Source: Glandiceps talaboti
Lineage: Eukaryota; Hemichordata; Enteropneusta; Spengelidae
Reading direction: 5' to 3'
DNA length: 64,000 nucleotides
NCBI RefSeq assembly: GCF_964340395.1
Contig: NC_135563.1
Span: 4,097,922-4,161,921, forward strand
Shown here in pieces: positions 24,801 to 37,965 of the stretch. The position numbers were made by a program, and so were the translations under genes. Under the pieces are notes generated by a model, which saw nothing but the letters and a program-made list of their open reading frames with translations, made no database searches and was not told the DNA's origin. Within the stretch, counting starts at the first letter, position 1. Every line of letters begins with the position of its first letter.

Positions 24801-27800
24801 GGGATGGCAACACAAACACCTTCTAGATATAGATTTAAGGTGTAAGTCCCAGTCTGTTGGGATGGCAACACAAACACCTTCTAGATAGATTTAAGGTGTC
24901 TGATATTTTCAACAGTGAATTGTATAGATTGTATTCATCAAAACTTTAATAGTATAATGCTTATAATTTCATAAGCCTCAGTAGAGGTCATTCATTTGTC
25001 TATTCTATCCTAATTTTTACATTATGTGTGTGGCATATTGTTTGTTGTTACAGACCAGCTGAGTTTTGTACTTTGCCTGACCCTGTAGCAGAGAAGGAAT
25101 TTTTTGAACTAGATCCATTATTTGGTTCTATATTACGATCAGAAGATATGACATCATTTGTATTGGATCCTTACTCCCTGCCACAAGTTGTAAGTCAATT
25201 AAAATATTAATACTAGTTTTATTCTTATATATTATTATTAAATGGAATTTAATAATAATGCCTTATTTCAAAATTCTAAGGCCTTGGCCCATCGCACAAA
25301 AATGTTTACATTACAGTAGAGAAGAAAAAGAACATATATATTGGATCTATGTTTGCTGAATGAAACTAGACTGAGTGTTAAAAACTTTATGTACAAAAAC
25401 TGATGGTTTATACTGGACAACTTCATTTTTACATGCCAGTATTGGGAAAAACATTTTTTTTTTTTTTTTGTGGGGTTTATTCTAAATCTTTGAGGGGTGG
25501 TCTGGCCAGCAACAGGTTAGCTGCGTTTTGTTCGGGCTTCACCAGCTTGCCAAGTTTTTTTGAACTAATATTTTAATACTATAGATAATATTATGGTTAA
25601 TAATATTATAGATAATATTATTAGAGAAGTAAAAGTCAAGAAAATGCTTGGTTTTCAGAAGATGAACAAGTCATTATTTTGATACCTACACCAAAGCCAT
25701 CAAATTTTTTTATTGCACACATATTCCCCACTAACATAACTGTACATGTACAGGGTAACTTTACTGTTACTCTCCTCAGTGGTACATCTTCCAGGTTTTA
25801 GTAACCATGGATACTGGCAGGGCTGCACTGCATATAAAAAGTACCAATAATGGCCATATCATACAGCTGTATTCGTACTGCATAGCATACAAATAATGAT
25901 AGGACATAGACTAAATTATTTATGTTATTTAGGACTCTCAAATTCATAAATTGACAATATTAAATTCTAGAGAATCAAATATCATGTTGTTCATTGTGCT
26001 TCCTGCTGGGTATTATAAAAGGATTCAAGTACAGTATTATCAAATTCTGAACAATCTTGAGTATGGTTCTCCTCAGGATCAACATACTAAATCACTTTAA
26101 AGAAACTTGTAGCAAGCCACATTAGCGCCCTCAGTCAGTCAAGGATCCAATGCTTTTGTTTAAACACTTTTTTCTTTTTTTAAAGATTCTGTGGTACCGG
26201 TTTAATATACCTTGAATCTGCTAATACACAACACTCAAGTCAAACTAGACAATGTGACATCTACAAGGACAATTGAATATTATCTCTACCAAAAAAGAAA
26301 TAACCACAAAATCATAAAGTTACCAGCTTTGCCTCTTTATCATATACATGTGAAATATTTTGATGTATTTTTATCCATCTTTTAAAGGAACCACTGTTGA
26401 CAAGTCCAACACATAGTGAGTATTCCTCAGAGCGACGATCCCCAAAACAACAGATGTTACAAGGTAATTATATTTCTCTTAAAAGTCTGGATTACTATCT
26501 TTTCAGCAGCACCATGTGAATTACATAGGATTATTCTTATGTTCAAGACCAACTTTTTCTACAGCTTTCTCAGACAACTGTTTTTCACACCTAAATGTTA
26601 ATCCAACTTTTAACTGGACCTTTAAGTGCTCTCAATCTAAAAATAATACAGTATTAAACCAATGATTTGTAATTCTATCTTGAATGATATCAAGACCAGT
26701 TACTGTTCACTTTCTCACTTTCTTTGATATGTTCTATAGCACTGTATACATTAGAAATTAAAATGAAATATTTCTGAATTCTTCATGTATATTCCTGACC
26801 AAAATTATGGTCAAAAGTATGGAAAAACTATGTATGGTTGATTATACTCCTCATGCCAAATTAATTCCCAAACCTTAGTAAATACTGATAAGACACCCCT
26901 GCTGCTTAATTCTGTTTCTCATCATGAACACCTTAAAAGTGATGGGTCAGATGGTTGGATAAAAACAATTTTAAAAAAAAAATTGCAGAAGGTTAATAAA
27001 TATGTAAAATGTTTGTTATTGTACGTACAGTAAGAAACTTTTTAGACATTTTTTTAAATAGCTTTTTGCAATTCATTGAGTTACAAACAAGGACTTGGTA
27101 GATGTTATTTCACATTGTTTTTTCGAGTAGAAAAATACAGCAAAGTTGTTTTACAAATTAAAATTCCAAAATAAATACCCCAATTCTAATCCATATGGCT
27201 ACTTTAAAAATACCAATTAAAGTGAGAAAGAAAATTTGAACAATTTTTTTCATTAAAGTTCCAAATTTTCACCAATAAACATCATTTTCACTCAGATACA
27301 CGATTATAGAGTTGCCATCATACAATCTGTGATGTTGCAATTTTTTTCTAATCATGCAATAGAGGGTGTGAATTTTTTTTTATTTTGCCAGAATGACAAA
27401 ATACATGTCAGTCAGGTGATGAGAAACATAGAATTAAATATGACTGGCCTAATAACACATACTACAAATTATGTGATGCATCTTTGTTCTTTATAAACAG
27501 CAATAGGTAGTCCTCACACTGTGTCTAGTCAGTCTGATATAAGCCTCAAGGAGATACCACAGATTTCAGTCCCAGATGTATTGGTAAGTGGTTTTTGCAA
27601 ATAAATCAATAATACAGGAAAACTTTTCAGTTTTGATTTGGGGTTCACATACATCTTGGAAATCCTGAGAAATTCCATTCATTCCCTGAATCTTCAAGAA
27701 AATGAAATCTAAGAATTATTTTCTGTTACTTTTATTTAAGTTTTTTTATTATTATCAAACTTTATTTCGAGAAAGAAAAGAATGCAAACATGCTCATAAA

Positions 27801-30800
27801 CATCCCATAGATAAAAAAAATACATAAAAAACAGCATTTTAAAACAAGTAAGACTTTAAAAAGACAATCTGACAAATACACACATGAACAAATAAAAGCA
27901 TTTAAAAATACAACAAATCTTGAGAAGAAAGGTGATATTTAGGTTTTATATTACATCTGTTTCGACAGTCAAAATGCTCTGATTAATCGTGTTGTTACAT
28001 GTGATGTACAGTTTGGTGGGCTTTAGGCCCACTGGCTGAAGATTTTACATCAATTTTTTTTTCTTTTAAAATACCTTTTGTAATATTTTGCTGTTTGTAT
28101 TTTGATGTTCTGTAATATTGGATCTGTCTTGTGGTCTGTTTTTGTTCTTCTCTGGACTGTGTGTTCGTAATAAAGTTGTAATAATTTAATAATAAGTGAA
28201 ATATGGTCTGTGGGTGAGAGATAGTATTCCTGCAAACAAGTTTAGATGATAATAAAAATGGGGTGATTGTTTTTAACCACAGAGTAACGATATTTTGTTG
28301 GATTATCTAACATAGTTAAAACAAACATATGAAAATTATGTACAGTAGGGTTGAATTTATGCAAGAGATGTATATTTATTAAAGTAATTTTAATGTTATA
28401 AAAATTAGAATCTATCAAAATTATCAAACTGATAGAAAGGATACAATAACATCAACAGGTACCAGGTGAATTGGATCTACCGCCACTGGGTACTGATCTT
28501 GAAGATTTGACAGCAGAAGGAGCTATAGGCCTTGATGCTTTGTTATCACCATTGCATGACATCCCCCCAGGTGATAGAGAGGAACGGGAGTTCAAAGCAC
28601 CTGTAGAAAGGTAATCAATAGACTTGACTTTTAGTAGGTTGACAAACTTTTAACTTGACAGGTTTTGATTTGTGATCATAACACTGTGTAATTATAATTA
28701 CTCTGGTACTGTCCTATATCAATGCAACAGGATAGCCCATATACAACTTCCTGAACTCCCTGGATACTCACCCTCTATCCTACCAGGTGCCCATTTGTAC
28801 AGCTGGGTTGACTGGTACACAGTATGGTTCAAATCTTGACCAAGTACTTTAACCATTCAGAAACAAATGGCAGTAAGTGCTAGCTATCTACTTTTAACTA
28901 TTTGACTGCATTCATGACTCCATTTAGACTTTGTACATATTTTCAATTCTCAGCACTCCTGCAGCCGCAGATGATGTATGGATAATAGACCCAGAGACCG
29001 GTGCTTTGACACTCTCTCCAATTCACGTCACTTTCAATGAAATCCCAACCAAGAAGAAAAAACGTAGAGAAAGGGAAGTGGACACAGGAAAAGAAAAGCA
29101 AAAGAAAAAAACAAGAGGGGCACCACAGCCAGCAGAGAATGGCACAGGTGATGTCACTTCTTCTAACTTGAGACAAGGTGAAGGTTTAGATGACAGAGTG
29201 AGACCAGATGAAGCTCTCTTACAAGAACCACCAGCAGGTGCCCCAAAAATGGATTCAGTCTCAGAAGTCCAAGGGATCTCATCACCGGAACATGCAATAC
29301 CAAGTGAGATGGACTTAGCAACACCATCAGCTGGTCTAAAGGTAAACATGGGACTATAATTGTAAATGAATAATTAGTAATATACATGTATAACATCTAT
29401 ATCAAGTGTAAAAATATACCACATACTTTTAATTACCAGCCCAGTATGTGGCATATCTCCCTATGTATGTTATCAGTATAAAGCACAACTTTAACATCAT
29501 AAAGGGACTAGAGAGTAAACATAAATGTCAGAAGATGTCTAAGTCTCACTTACAAGCTATAAATCAGAGTTGTGGGACTATTAGTTTGCTGTTTGCATTG
29601 TTTACAAATTGACTACAGTTGGAAAGGCCACATGCTAGTTTTATAATTAAACCTGGTGAGTCTTATTTTACACTTGATATGGACACTATGGCAAAAAGGG
29701 AAACTGCTTTAGTGGGTGTTAAGAGTGGTAATTTATATAACCACAGTAACTTAGATAGTGGTAAAGTCATGTACATGTTCACTGTTGGATGTATCTTATT
29801 TTTACCGATACTTCATCAAGTACCAAAGTGAATGTTTGTTTTTTTAACTTGATGAAAAGACTGTAAATACTCATTGCTTTTACCTACATTTAACTAAAAT
29901 GATAATATTTGAGAAGTAAAGTACTATGCATCAATTTTGTTATCTAAAAAATTCCACTTCCTCAAATTTTCTGTTACATTTATTTAAAAAGTTTTTGGCC
30001 AATTACAATTACATGAACATTGAGTCAGTACTGAAAAACTTTTCTTTTCTTTCACAGAGGAAACTTTTTTTATTGGAATTGTCACCATTGGAAGAACCAC
30101 CAAAGGTTGTCACTCCCAAGAGATCAAAAAAAAGACGCAGACTTGTCTTTGCAGATGCAACTATCCAGATAACAAAAGATGAACTGAGGAGAAACTTTAC
30201 AACATCTAATGAACTCTGTTCAGAGCTGGTAGGTGAATTTATCACAGTTTAGTCTAGTTCTATACATGGTGTAACAGTGTATAGTAAAACAGTACAGTTT
30301 TAAATAAATGTTTATGTAGCTATAGCACTGATTATGAGTTCCGTTTTAATACTACCAACAGTGTTCATTTATGCTATTGGAGTATTGATATAAATGTGAT
30401 GTAGTTATCGCATCCTTGAGTCACTTAATTAATATTAATACTTCCAAACTTGAGATCAGAGTTTATAAACTGAATGAAGTAACTGATTACAACCACCTGT
30501 CAGTGTGTGATGGATTACTACTGAAATACACTGTTCACAATTTCCCCAGCTGGAGGTTTAGCTAGATTTCTGGTAGAATTTGTCTTCTTGAAAATCTTGA
30601 TGCAAAAAAAAATTGTCTGGCAGAGACAGAGAAAATTTGTTCCTGAACAAAAGTATACTTCTAGAATGTTTCTACCACTGAAGGATACCTCAGTGAATTC
30701 ACATTGTTTGATAATTTACACTTGTAAGCTAAACGAGATAAAATGCCTTGGTTTCATTCACTTTTGTTCTGGGACTTGTGAGGGAAGTTTCCATATTATA

Positions 30801-33800
30801 CAGTAACAATACACTTAATGAAACAGAAGTTACCTTTCAAGTCACATTTGTGTTTTTGCTAGAACTCAATACTAGAGTCACACATTTTTGTTTTTGGTAC
30901 ATCTAACTTTGCAGTCTGTGCCCCAAGTCAGGAAATATCCAACTGCCAAGTCATTATTTGAAGGACCAAGTAGACATGGTAGGTATTCAGTATAACTATT
31001 TAATAGGTCAGCCCAATGTTTCTTATCATAAACACCTTAAGATTGATAGGTCGGTCAGTTGGCTAAAGATAAAAAAAATAGCACAATGGTGTTGTAGCAC
31101 AACTGTATAGTTTTCCACATACAGATCCATGCTTGCTATAAGTGTTCATTTGCTGAATGTTTATACAAATACCTATCCAGTCCTGTTGTTATCTTTGCAA
31201 TCATTTGGCTGTTGCTATGTGTGTGGTCTTGTTGCTAGACATATCTGCATACATTTTTTGAATGTGCATTCACTTGTCTATGAATCCCTGATGTTATCTT
31301 TGTGATATACACTATGATTTGGCTGTTGCTATGGCCATGGTCTTGTTACGGGACATATCTGCATACATTTTTGAATGTTTGTTCATTTATCTATTAATCC
31401 CTGTTATCTTTGCAATATACATGATCATTTGGCTGTTGCTATGGGCATGATCTTGTTGCCAGGCACATTTACAAAGGGTTTTTGAATGTTTGTTCATTTG
31501 TCTATGAATCCCTGTTATCTTTGCAATATACACTATTATTTGGTTGTTTGCTAAGGGTGTGGTCTTGTTGCTAGGTATATTTGTATACACTTTTTGAATG
31601 TTTGATCACATGTCTATGAATCCCTGTTATCTTTGCAATATACATTATTATTTGGTTGTTTGCTAAGGGTGTGGTCTTGTTGCTAGGTATCTTTTGCATA
31701 CACTTTTTGAATGTTTGTTCAGTTGTCTAAGAATCTATATTGTTATCTGTGCGATATACAGTTTAACCATAAAAAGAAACTTACTATCATGTGTGTGACA
31801 AATAGTAATTTTTTCAGTGTAATGTTAATATGTCAATCATCTCATGTATGTATACATAAATTAATGATTTTTTGAATTGGTTTGTTTAGGACTTCATATG
31901 CCCTTGGTAGGAGTTTGGCAAAGAAACAGCCAAACATTGGAAGCAGAGTATTCAACAGATGAAGAAAGAGCTATATGGTCTGTAGCTCATCTACATGGCA
32001 GGAGACCATCACCATCAGAAGAGACCACAACTGAGAGTGATTTAGAGGAGAACCTCAGAGTAAGTTTATAGCTGTTATCATAAACTTTTGGCACATATCT
32101 ATAATATTAATTTATAGTCTAGCTTTTGGGGCAATGTAAGACTTCTTGCTGCCACAAAACAGTGCTTAATTAATTTCTCAAACCTTCCCAAAATTGCAGA
32201 AAATCTCCTAAAAGCTCTCAAGATTGGAAATTTAATGATTTGTTTTATTTTGACAAATAATTCAGGAATTCAGTTACAGACCTCTTTTAATGGCTGTATG
32301 TTTTATAAATTTATATGAATCAAATGAAAATTTATTGGCTATCTTTCTGTTGCAGAGAACTAGGAGAGGCCATGATGATTCTTCTGTAAGTTCTATTGAG
32401 AGACCAAGAGAGGAATCTATTATATCTGGAGATAGAAGTGCATATGACATGACAGGTCCATCATTATTGCCAACTCCAGGTAAGAAAACTCCAAAAAGTA
32501 CAGATCAGAAGTCATGGCAAACTTTTTTCCATTCAGATGTTGATAGCCACTAACCTGGTTTTGACCTATCCGGCCCTGTCTAGAGATATTCATAATGTAT
32601 AATAGTGAGATAACATTAACAAAATGAATTCAACTTTTGCAAACATAGGCAATCCCTGTAAAAGTTGACTAGCTGGCTAGCTTTGAAAAGATGGATCAGC
32701 AAATAACAAAATCATATTTGTTGGGGATGGGGTTGGAGGAGGGGAGAAGGGTGTGGGGGTTATCCAACTCCGCTGAATTATAAGTTTGGTTGTCCATTTC
32801 TGTACGGTGAATAGTTGGAATGGCAAGTTTCATGTGGATTTGTAGATTTTCACTTTTATATACTACACTATATAATTCTCTTTCAAAGGTATGGGTATCT
32901 TTGTTAAAGCAATATAAGGAAACACTTACTTGAGTTCTTCGGGTATTTCACCAAGTTTTCCCATATTTACCTGAGTTCTCCAGATATTTCACCAGGTTTT
33001 CCCATATTTATCAGAGTTCTCCAGGTATTTCACCAAGTTTCCCCATATTTACCTGAGTTCTTCGGGTATTTCACCAAGTTTTCCCATATTTACCTGAGTT
33101 CTCCAGATATTTCACCAGGTTTTCCCATATTTATCAGAGTTCTCCAGGTATTTCACCAAGTTTCCCCATATTTACCTGAGTTCTCCAGATATTTCACCAG
33201 GTTTTCCCACATTTATCAGAGTTCTCCAGGTATTTCACCAGGTTTTCCCACATTTATCAGAGTTCTCCAGGTATTTCACCAGGTTTTCCCATATTTACTT
33301 GAGTTCTCCAGGTATTTCACCAGGTTTTCCCACATTTATCAGAGTTCTCCAGGTATTTCACCAGGTTTTCCCATATTTACTTGAGTTTTCCAGGTATTTC
33401 ACCAGGTTTTCCCACATTTACCAGAGTTCTCCATGTATTTCACCAGGTTTTCCCACTGAAGTTGTGATAATTAGTATGGAAATGTAGGTATTTATCATCT
33501 CTGCTACTGCAGAGTTCTCAAACCTTAGTAAAAAACACTTCTAAACTAAAACACTAATTCCCATTCATTCATACTTACATTCTTCAATTCCCTTTTCATC
33601 TTCTTTTCATCCTAAAGATACAAGCCATTCTCTGGACAGCTCCAAGGACCTGTCAATAACTAGTGCTGCCCATCTACACTCCAGAAGCTCTATCAGGTAT
33701 ACTTGGGTATACTCATATCAAACTTATTAACTGATAATACCCCTACAAGTTGGTTTTTTTCTGACATCACGTTTGTTTGAATAAAGTGTTTCATTATATT

Positions 33801-36800
33801 TCTCATTCAAATGTCTAGAATAAAATAATACAATTGAAGGGATGCTGACTGACTGCCAAGTTGGTGATTACTTGACTTTGAAAAGTGTTTGATTCAAAGC
33901 ACAATATTTCATTTAGTATGCTGTACACTTTTATGCCAACTTTGCTACTTCTTTTCGATTCTTAATCATAAGTTTTATTACATTTTAGTAAAATATAATT
34001 GTTATCACATTAAAATGTTAAGAAATATGTTTTATAGAGGAAGGTAGTAATCCAAGGATACAAATCAATGAGAGTTGTGGGTAAAATTTTGTACACTGCC
34101 TCATTGATTAACTATGATAATCAATGGTGTATCTGTCTGCAATACATTTTATTACCACCAGGCTTGTATAGTTTAAATGACTCAAATACTTGTCACAAGT
34201 TTGCCTCAGATTCTTAGATTCTTACAAACTTGCAGGGTATCACAACTGTGTGACAAGCTTGCAGGGTAGAGATTGAAACTTCACAACCTAGCTGGCATAC
34301 AAGCATGAGCAAGCTTGTTGTAATCTTCAAACACACCCTGTAAGCTGTCTGCAAGCTTGTAGCAAACTTACACTTTTGTACGGTATACATTCCATGGTAT
34401 TACTGTAAGAAGACTGTATTGTAAGTGTTGTATATGTATGTTTATAGACCTGGTACTGCACTGCCAAAAATAGAGGAGATTGACTTTGAGTTATCGACTG
34501 GAGTTGGTGGCCAGGAGATAGAACAACCTGATTTGACTGGAAATGGGGAAGCAGAGTTGCCTGAATTAGCCATCTCTACAGGAGCTGGGGATGTAGAACT
34601 GCCTGATTTGGCTATGTCGGTAGGAGGACAAGTTAGTGAATCTACTGAAAGTGAAGAAGAATCTCACACTAGACACACACCAACTTTGTTACATACAGAC
34701 CTTGTCAGGTGAGACATAATATCAACCTATAATGTTAGCTTTCTTGGAAACATGTATTCTGTCTATATCTATTTATCTATTTATTACAATGGGCTCTGTC
34801 CATCTGTCTGTCTGTGTGACCATCTGTCTGGTTAACACTTATTGTTTGGCAATGAGGGCACCAGACAACTTCTATTACCCTGAGGACTGTTATGTTGCAA
34901 CTATTTCCCAAGGCAGAAAGCTGGATAGTTGATAACAGTGTGAGATCTAATACATGTATGACATACATTTGTGTCAGAATATAGGCAGGTAGTAAGTGTC
35001 AGAATACATTGAGGTAGTAAGTATTTAATAACGTATACATGTTCTCTCACAATTTATACTATCATTCTGTAAACCTTTGCATAGATCTACATCAGATTTC
35101 TTCTTGATATGTCTTTGAGTAAATTGTGGAAATTTAAACTCCTTTTGAAAACCGTTCTTTCTCTACATATAAACACATTCTCATCATTAAAACAACTCGG
35201 TGGTAGACTGCAAATTATAATAACATACCAGCATATTGGCTTCTCAGCTGGATTGACTGGGGTACAAATAGTGGTTCAAATGTTGCCCAAGGACATTCTA
35301 TATAGCCATTAATTGAGAAACAAATGGTCACAGCAAGGCTGAGATTCCAAGATTCCATCTGACCATATCATGACTCCACAATCTTGAATGATCTTGAAAT
35401 ATATTATCTAACAGTATTTCCATTATTACATAATACCAGCTAGTGCTTGTTGCTTGCATCAATGTATGCACATTAAGGGGATATGTGCACTGTAGTGCAA
35501 TGTTGAAAATCTTATATTGCATACATGTATGCATGATCATTCCAAGTATATGAAATCATGTGAATTCACAGTTTACGTATTATCAAAATTTTGGTTTTTA
35601 ATAAACAGAATTATGTAATAATAACGGAACCCAATAAAGTGAAAGTGCCAGTGTTGGTACTCGGGGTGTTTACACCCTTGGTTGTGGTTTGATCCACACA
35701 CACTATGTTTGTGAAAGTATGATGCAGTCAAGTAAATTTGTGCAAATACAAAATACGTCAATGGAATGGGTTTTGTCATGTTATTTTTCAATGCCTGCCT
35801 AAAGTCTTCATATGCACCTGTCATCTGTTACTTTCATGTAGAAAAGTGATAAATTGTTAAAATTTGGTTCTACATCTGTAACTTTACTATACTCATATAG
35901 TTCGAATGTTTCTAAAATTAAAGATGAAGTCTCAGCTGGCGAATTGAATTATTTCTACTTTCAGAAAAATTGGAGAATTAACAACGGTAGAAGCAATAAT
36001 CACCTTTGAAGGCCTGGTACCCAAGACAACTCCACGAAATATCGCTGCTAAAATATTCTCGGTTTGTCTAGGTGAAGTACTTTGTTTATATGATTGTATT
36101 TCCTAAGGTAATAAGGCCAAAACATTAACATTCTTTGTTTCCAATAACTTGCCTTCAGAAAATGGTGTAGGTATTTTGGGGTTGTTTTTAGACAAGTATC
36201 TCCTGACCAATTTTGATCATAGTACTTCTGTGCTGTACACTTTGATGATTAAGGTGTAAATTGAAGAAATATAGAAATGTTTGGTGAGAAATTAAAAACG
36301 CATATACTGACATTGTGTCTATACAACCATGTCCAGGCATCATTTGAGAAAGAACACAGTTGTACTCGTGATGAAAGTATGTATTAAACAAGAAATGCTT
36401 CAGATCAGGTGGTTTAAACTAGAGTTGGTCAGGTTACCAGAAAAAACCCCCAATTTTTTTATTTAGCTGAAGCACTTAATAATTATGATTATAAATATAT
36501 TCTGCTATTGCATATGTTTGTCTGTTTGCTTCCATTTAACATTGTGTCCATTGCAGGAAGTTTCAACTCAGATTTCCTCAGCAGTTGCTCTGAATATCAG
36601 TTATGTAAAGTGTTGAAATGACACCCCCTCCAGGAGTGAAAGTTTATGAAAATTCCTTTATTTCCTGCAGTGGAATTCCCTTTAAGTATTATGAGTATAA
36701 TCATAATCATATCAAATTACAGCGTTAAAAAAACTAATAGCCTATAATTTAATCAATGTCCAATTGTCTAAAAAAAATAATGAACTGCATTGATGTGAAT

Positions 36801-36959
36801 TGCTTTTAATAATACAATGATTGTTATGCATTTTGGCAGTCATGTTGAACCATCAACTCTCACTCTTTCTTTCCAGACTTTGCAGCCGTCAAAGTAGTTG
36901 GCCTTGACCAAGATGTAGCATATGGACCAATCTATATTACACGAGGACCAAACTTTTGA
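19814..36959 (+). CDS. REC8: REC8-type meiotic cohesin kleisin, complete (17 coding exons)
   Basis: Coding exons: 19814-19866, 20598-20666, 21821-21963, 23096-23189, 25054-25189, 26388-26463, 27501-27583, 28459-28610, 28954-29341, 30058-30228, 30915-30978, 31890-32059, 32356-32479, 33618-33696, 34448-34708, 35965-36071 and 36877-36959. They total 2253 nt, an exact 751 codons, with GT-AG borders and compatible phases throughout. The N-terminus (MFYSYEILERRGRFGVVWLA, then LAATKAGKLTRKDYSRVNVR and PRFSLYLSAQLMYGVVCVFE) is the Rad21/Rec8 domain that binds SMC3. A basic KRSKKRRRLVFADATIQITK segment matches the conserved central block of REC8. The C-terminus (TPRNIAAKIFSVCLDFAAVK and YGPIYITRGPNF) is the winged helix that binds SMC1. 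Human REC8 is 547 residues, so the 750-residue product has a longer middle, acidic and low-complexity. REC8 closes the meiotic cohesin ring and is cut by separase; SIERPR at residues 546-551 is one ExxR-type candidate site. Very secure as a kleisin; REC8 rather than RAD21 is based on the N- and C-terminal wording. Confidence 0.93.
20168..20540. mobile_element. MITE-like element, family 1, copy c (REC8 intron 1)
   Basis: Left end GGTTCCGGTTACCCGACCCC and right end TTAAGTTAACCAGAACC are related in inverse. The AAGTAAAATAAAATAAAAT and CTACCTACCCC stretches match copies a and b. Confidence 0.55.
20730..21104. mobile_element. 375-bp MITE in REC8 intron 2
   Basis: Terminal inverted repeat AGCCCTGTCCATA at the left and TATGGACAGGCT at the right, flanked by TATT on both sides (20726-20729 and 21105-21108). 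The interior is full of GATCCAGATC, TTTGATCTGGATC and CTGTCCACAC sub-motifs in both orientations, so it can fold back extensively. It has no coding capacity. Superfamily not assigned. Confidence 0.7.
21280..21456. repeat. Three-unit tandem repeat, about 62 bp
   Basis: Units contain ATAATAACTTACTTGTAATA and CGTACACCCTGACCAG. In REC8 intron 2, after the 375-bp MITE. Confidence 0.9.
21756..21806. repeat. (ATTG)n microsatellite
   Basis: About 13 ATTG units ending 14 bp before the acceptor of REC8 exon 3, so it overlaps the branch-point and polypyrimidine region of that intron. Confidence 0.95.
22690..22990. repeat. 30-bp minisatellite (REC8 intron 3)
   Basis: Ten almost perfect 30-bp units containing AGCCTTGTTAGGGATCTCAT. 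Because 30 is a multiple of three and no unit contains a stop in three of the frames, both strands show long periodic open frames; these are not genes. Confidence 0.95.
23670..23816 (+). mobile_element. LINE 3'-end relic (REC8 intron 4)
   Basis: One frame reads HSFCLSGAKICNSLPLYMRN followed by YLN and a stop. GAKIxNSLPxxMR is the C-terminal signature of CR1/L2-like reverse transcriptase ORFs. The rest of the element is absent or unrecognisable. Confidence 0.55.
24663..24898. repeat. 58-bp tandem repeat, four units
   Basis: Four almost identical units containing AGGTGTAAGTCCCAGTCTGT and TGGGATGGCAACACAAACAC, the last one slightly shortened. In REC8 intron 4, about 150 bp before exon 5. Confidence 0.95.
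26880..26985. repeat. Short dispersed repeat family 3, copy 1
   Basis: Contains GTTTCTCATCATGAACACCT and a GGGTCAG-x-TGGTTGGATAAAAA stretch. A related copy is at 31010-31080. Both are in REC8 introns. Confidence 0.45.
28776..28880. repeat. Short dispersed repeat family 4, copy 1
   Basis: Contains GTACAGCTGGGTTGACTGG, then TGGTTCAAATCTTGACCAAG and AGAAACAAATGG. The same string of motifs recurs at 35230-35340. The CTTGxCCAAGGAC-type motif is common in dispersed repeats of aquatic animals, as I recall. Confidence 0.5.
31010..31080. repeat. Short dispersed repeat family 3, copy 2
   Basis: TTTCTTATCATAAACACCTT followed by GATAGGTCGGTCAGTTGGCT; matches the copy at 26880-26985. Confidence 0.45.
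31190..31745 (-). repeat. Dispersed repeat family 2, copy 2, four to five tandem units
   Basis: Units of about 115-130 bp contain GGTCTTGTTGCTAGG, TGAATGTTTGTTCA, CTATGAATCCCTGTTATCTT and TTTGGCTGTTGCTATGG. Reverse orientation relative to 9430-10110 and 41970-42140. In the REC8 intron before exon 31890-32059. Confidence 0.75.
32915..33465. repeat. 41-bp minisatellite (REC8 intron 13)
   Basis: About 13 units containing GAGTTCTCCAGGTATTTCAC and CAGGTTTTCCCATATTTA. Each unit holds CCAG/GTAT, which looks like back-to-back acceptor and donor. A higher-order pattern of about 123 bp is visible in the first half (32935-33180). Confidence 0.93.
35230..35340. repeat. Short dispersed repeat family 4, copy 2
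   Basis: CAGCTGGATTGACTGGGGTA, then GGTTCAAATGTTGCCCAAGG and GAGAAACAAATGGTC. Matches 28776-28880. Confidence 0.5.
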
Positions 36960-36977
36960 TTTCCTGTAAGCACCTTA

Positions 36978-37062
36978 AGATGTAGCATATGGACTAATCT
37001 ATATGAGCACCAAGATGGACCAACCTTTACTTCACAGGGATGATAGCTTTTGATTTCCTCTC
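36978..37062 (+). repeat. Partial duplicate of the REC8 terminal exon in its own 3' UTR
   Basis: The stretch AGATGTAGCATATGGACTAA near 36980 repeats AGATGTAGCATATGGACCAA at about 36911-36930 of the last coding exon, and CTTTTGATTTCCT occurs at the end of both. The second copy has extra sequence inserted and no longer reads YGPIYITRGPNF. It lies after the stop codon. Confidence 0.75.
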
Positions 37063-37959
37063 AGCAGCATGTTACTATCCTGAAGAAATAAGCCAGAAGA
37101 GAGATAAAACATAATTACATTTTAAAAGTTATAAAAATGAATCTTTTTATTCCAAATTGTTGTAACATTTGCCACTATCATACCTGGATAATTGTTAAAA
37201 GTGCACTAGCCGTAACTGGACCATTTTTAAAAACTGTTTTGATAGGTATATATATTGTAATTACTCTCAATATTGTACATCATTGTTAGGTGTGCTGAAT
37301 TATCTGTAGGTAAACTTGCTTGCGTGATAAAACTGTCCAACCAGTTGGAGCTATTGCAAGTTTAAGTAAAAAGGAAAGTTGTCATAACTTTCCAGTTGCT
37401 GTTAACATGAAGTTATTAAGTAATACCATATTTTTATGTTAGATTGCAGTGTATACTTGTATGAGCAAGTTTTCACTGATATTACAATTTCAGATTTGTA
37501 AATTTATTTTCTGTGTACTTTTATGTATTTACAATGTATATATTTTTTTTTCAGGTAGAAATAATTTTTTAAAGATTTTTTAAAGACAAATATTGACTTC
37601 CATTGCACCTGTTTTGGATGTCATTTTCTAAACTGAAGTGTTTACTCCAACATTTTTAGATTTTCCAATAGATTTGGTACTGTAACAGAATGTGCGACCT
37701 TTGACCTTTTATAGAAGTTATTGATTACATTATCTAACAGCCATTTCATGGCCAATATTTTTACTGTGTGGTAGATAATTAACTTTTTAAACCTACTAAT
37801 GTATTACAGAGAAGTTTTAAAAACATTTTATACAATTTTAAATAACTAGTCAAATGGAAATGGAATTTCTTCTATGATAATTGTCATTTGAAATTCTGGT
37901 TGAAATTTTTTGTTCAACATTTGTGTGGATTTTGCAACACCACAAATGAAGTTTTAAAA

Positions 37960-37965
37960 AATAAA
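37960..37965 (+). terminator. Candidate REC8 poly(A) signal
   Basis: AATAAA about 1.0 kb after the REC8 stop codon in an A/T-rich 3' region, and the last good hexamer before the 49-bp satellite at 38385. Earlier cleavage sites are possible. Confidence 0.4.
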
